DNA of 64,000 bases. It comes from Maribacter antarcticus DSM 21422. Its GTDB lineage: Bacteria > Bacteroidota > Bacteroidia > Flavobacteriales > Flavobacteriaceae. Below the pieces are notes generated by a model, which searched no databases, was not told the origin of the DNA, and saw nothing but the letters and a program-made list of their open reading frames with translations. Below, in pieces: positions 63,294 to 64,000 of the stretch. The position numbers and the translations under genes are program-made. The first letter of the stretch is position 1, and each line of letters opens with the position of its first letter. Location: the NCBI RefSeq assembly GCF_000621125.1, contig NZ_JHZC01000004.1:434001-498000 (forward strand), read 5' to 3'.

Positions 63294-64000
63294 TTATTCC
63301 TTAACAATACTATCCATTTCTGTAGGTAACAATTCTTTTGCTACAGGAGTTATAATCAGGTCTGCACTCATGGCGGGATTACCATCTATTAGAATAACAA
63401 TGGTATAGGTTCCTGAGCCAAGGTCTTCACCAAAAATTCCTTTTTCATCATCGTAATTCCAACGTTGTAACCAAAAATTTTTACCTGCCCCTACTTCCAT
63501 ATTGTGATTATTTACAACTATCCCATCCTTATACCAGCGCCAACCGAAAGAGGATAAGGATGCCTTATCGTTAATCTGTAAATAGGTATAATAAGCACCT
63601 TCTTTTGGGTTTTCCACATTTACCTTCATCCCAGGTGGCGTCATATTGGTACGGAAGACTGCATATAAATCAGTAATATTTTCTGAAAAAGTATTACTTG
63701 GGTCAATTGCCTGTCCGTTGGCTTCTACTTTTGTAGCAAAAATTAAACCTCTTGGCGGTTCCTCTACTGTATTTGAAGGCCAATGTAAAGATGCCCAATA
63801 AAGTATTCCGGAGCAGAGCAGTACAAAAAGGGTTATCAACAGAAATTTAATATTTTTGTTTGTCAGTATGGAAGAGGAAGTTCTAATCTTTCCTTTTCCT
63901 TGCATATCTGTAGGTAAGGGAATGGATAATTTTTTATTTGATATGGCATATAATGTAAGCTCTCTTTCAATATTTTTAAAATTGAAATCACCAATGTTAA
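63294..64000 (-). CDS. Class III adenylate/guanylate cyclase, C-terminal part with membrane helix and DUF2914-like domain (runs off window)
   Basis: The frame is open from 63294 to the window edge. The visible N-terminal part (NIGDFNFKNIERELTLYAIS, then NKKLSIPLPTDMQGKGKI) is the characteristic end of a class III nucleotide cyclase domain (G-x-F-x-x-K-N-I-x-x-x-x-x-L-Y-A-I). It is followed by one membrane helix (about 35 residues further on, FLLITLFVLLCSGILYWASL) and a roughly 150-residue extracytoplasmic beta domain (GLIFATKVEANGQAIDPSNT, GWRWYKDGIVV, LGSGTYTIVILIDG) resembling DUF2914. The ATG at 63905 is internal, not the start. It would make cAMP/cGMP with the C-terminus sensing the periplasm. 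The catalytic residues lie outside the window. Confidence 0.7.
   Translation of the reverse strand, partial: NIGDFNFKNIERELTLYAISNKKLSIPLPTDMQGKGKIRTSSSILTNKNIKFLLITLFVLLCSGILYWASLHWPSNTVEEPPRGLIFATKVEANGQAIDPSNTFSENITDLYAVFRTNMTPPGMKVNVENPKEGAYYTYLQINDKASLSSFGWRWYKDGIVVNNHNMEVGAGKNFWLQRWNYDDEKGIFGEDLGSGTYTIVILIDGNPAMSADLIITPVAKELLPTEMDSIVKE

Noticed and set aside
1-64000. CRISPR arrays, rRNA operons, transposases, prophage genes
   Set aside because: No regularly spaced repeats, rRNA-like sequence or transposase/phage motifs were seen.

Overview
The window is AT-rich chromosome from a member of the Bacteroidota, most likely a marine Flavobacteriaceae (Zobellia/Maribacter/Arenibacter-like). 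The evidence is a TonB-dependent receptor with a carboxypeptidase-regulatory N-terminal domain, DUF3526 ABC permeases, candidate promoters of the Bacteroidota type (TAnnTTTG), a fused RibBA with a degenerate C-terminal half, a TamA/TamB pair of flavobacterial size, a GH3/GH18/GH29/sulfatase set suited to algal or chitin-type glycans, and the gene order tpx-dgkA-ftsK-lolA-lptF/G-ribBA. No species can be named from the sequence alone.

Layout. Positions 1-7,260 hold a minus-strand metal-homeostasis-like locus: a partial TonB-dependent receptor, an unknown 179-aa protein, two DUF3526 ABC permeases, their ATPase, a COG0523 metal-chaperone GTPase and a small Cys-pair secreted protein. A broken His/Glu/Met-rich lipoprotein gene follows on the plus strand. 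Positions 7,270-12,950 are gene-poor and decayed. They hold two diverged copies of a ~320-bp element that each end in a strong hairpin (probable small RNAs), two small unknown proteins, a His-rich secreted beta-propeller, about 1 kb with no convincing gene, and a multiply frameshifted sugar-isomerase pseudogene. At 12,954-16,162 a Nudix-related regulator diverges from a GH3 glycosidase; two identical-spacing palindromes flank and overlap the GH3 promoter. TamA/TamB fill 16,298-23,641.

Positions 24,276-30,701 are a glycan-related island: GH18 lipoprotein, secreted FAD oxidoreductase, a GH29 alpha-L-fucosidase broken by two in-frame stops and a frameshift, and a lipoprotein sulfatase. A small unknown gene and a structurally irregular serine-type tRNA follow. 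From 31,787 to 58,098 the window is mainly housekeeping: TauE/SafE permease, DegT-family aminotransferase, the ribBA-lptF/G-lolA-ftsK-dgkA-tpx cluster, NhaC antiporter, a PLP gamma-family enzyme divergent from an Lrp/AsnC regulator, dihydrolipoyl dehydrogenase, a CDGSH protein, an HGSNAT-like acyltransferase, an FMN reductase with a chorismate-utilising enzyme, tilS-dsbD, penicillin acylase with the YifB/ComM ATPase, and a TlpA-like lipoprotein. The last 6 kb hold secreted accessory enzymes, an MltF-like lytic transglycosylase preceded in frame by what looks like a remnant of another gene, a truncated tiny lipoprotein, and the C-terminal part of a class III nucleotide cyclase with an extra periplasmic domain.

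The main contrast is between compact housekeeping operons and three decaying accessory patches (6.7-13 kb, 27.5-29 kb, 62.6-63.2 kb). The strongest candidates for something not described are the paired terminator-ended elements at 7.3-7.6 and 8.8-9.2 kb, the irregular class II tRNA, and the twin-operator control of the GH3 gene by a Nudix protein with a degenerate catalytic box.
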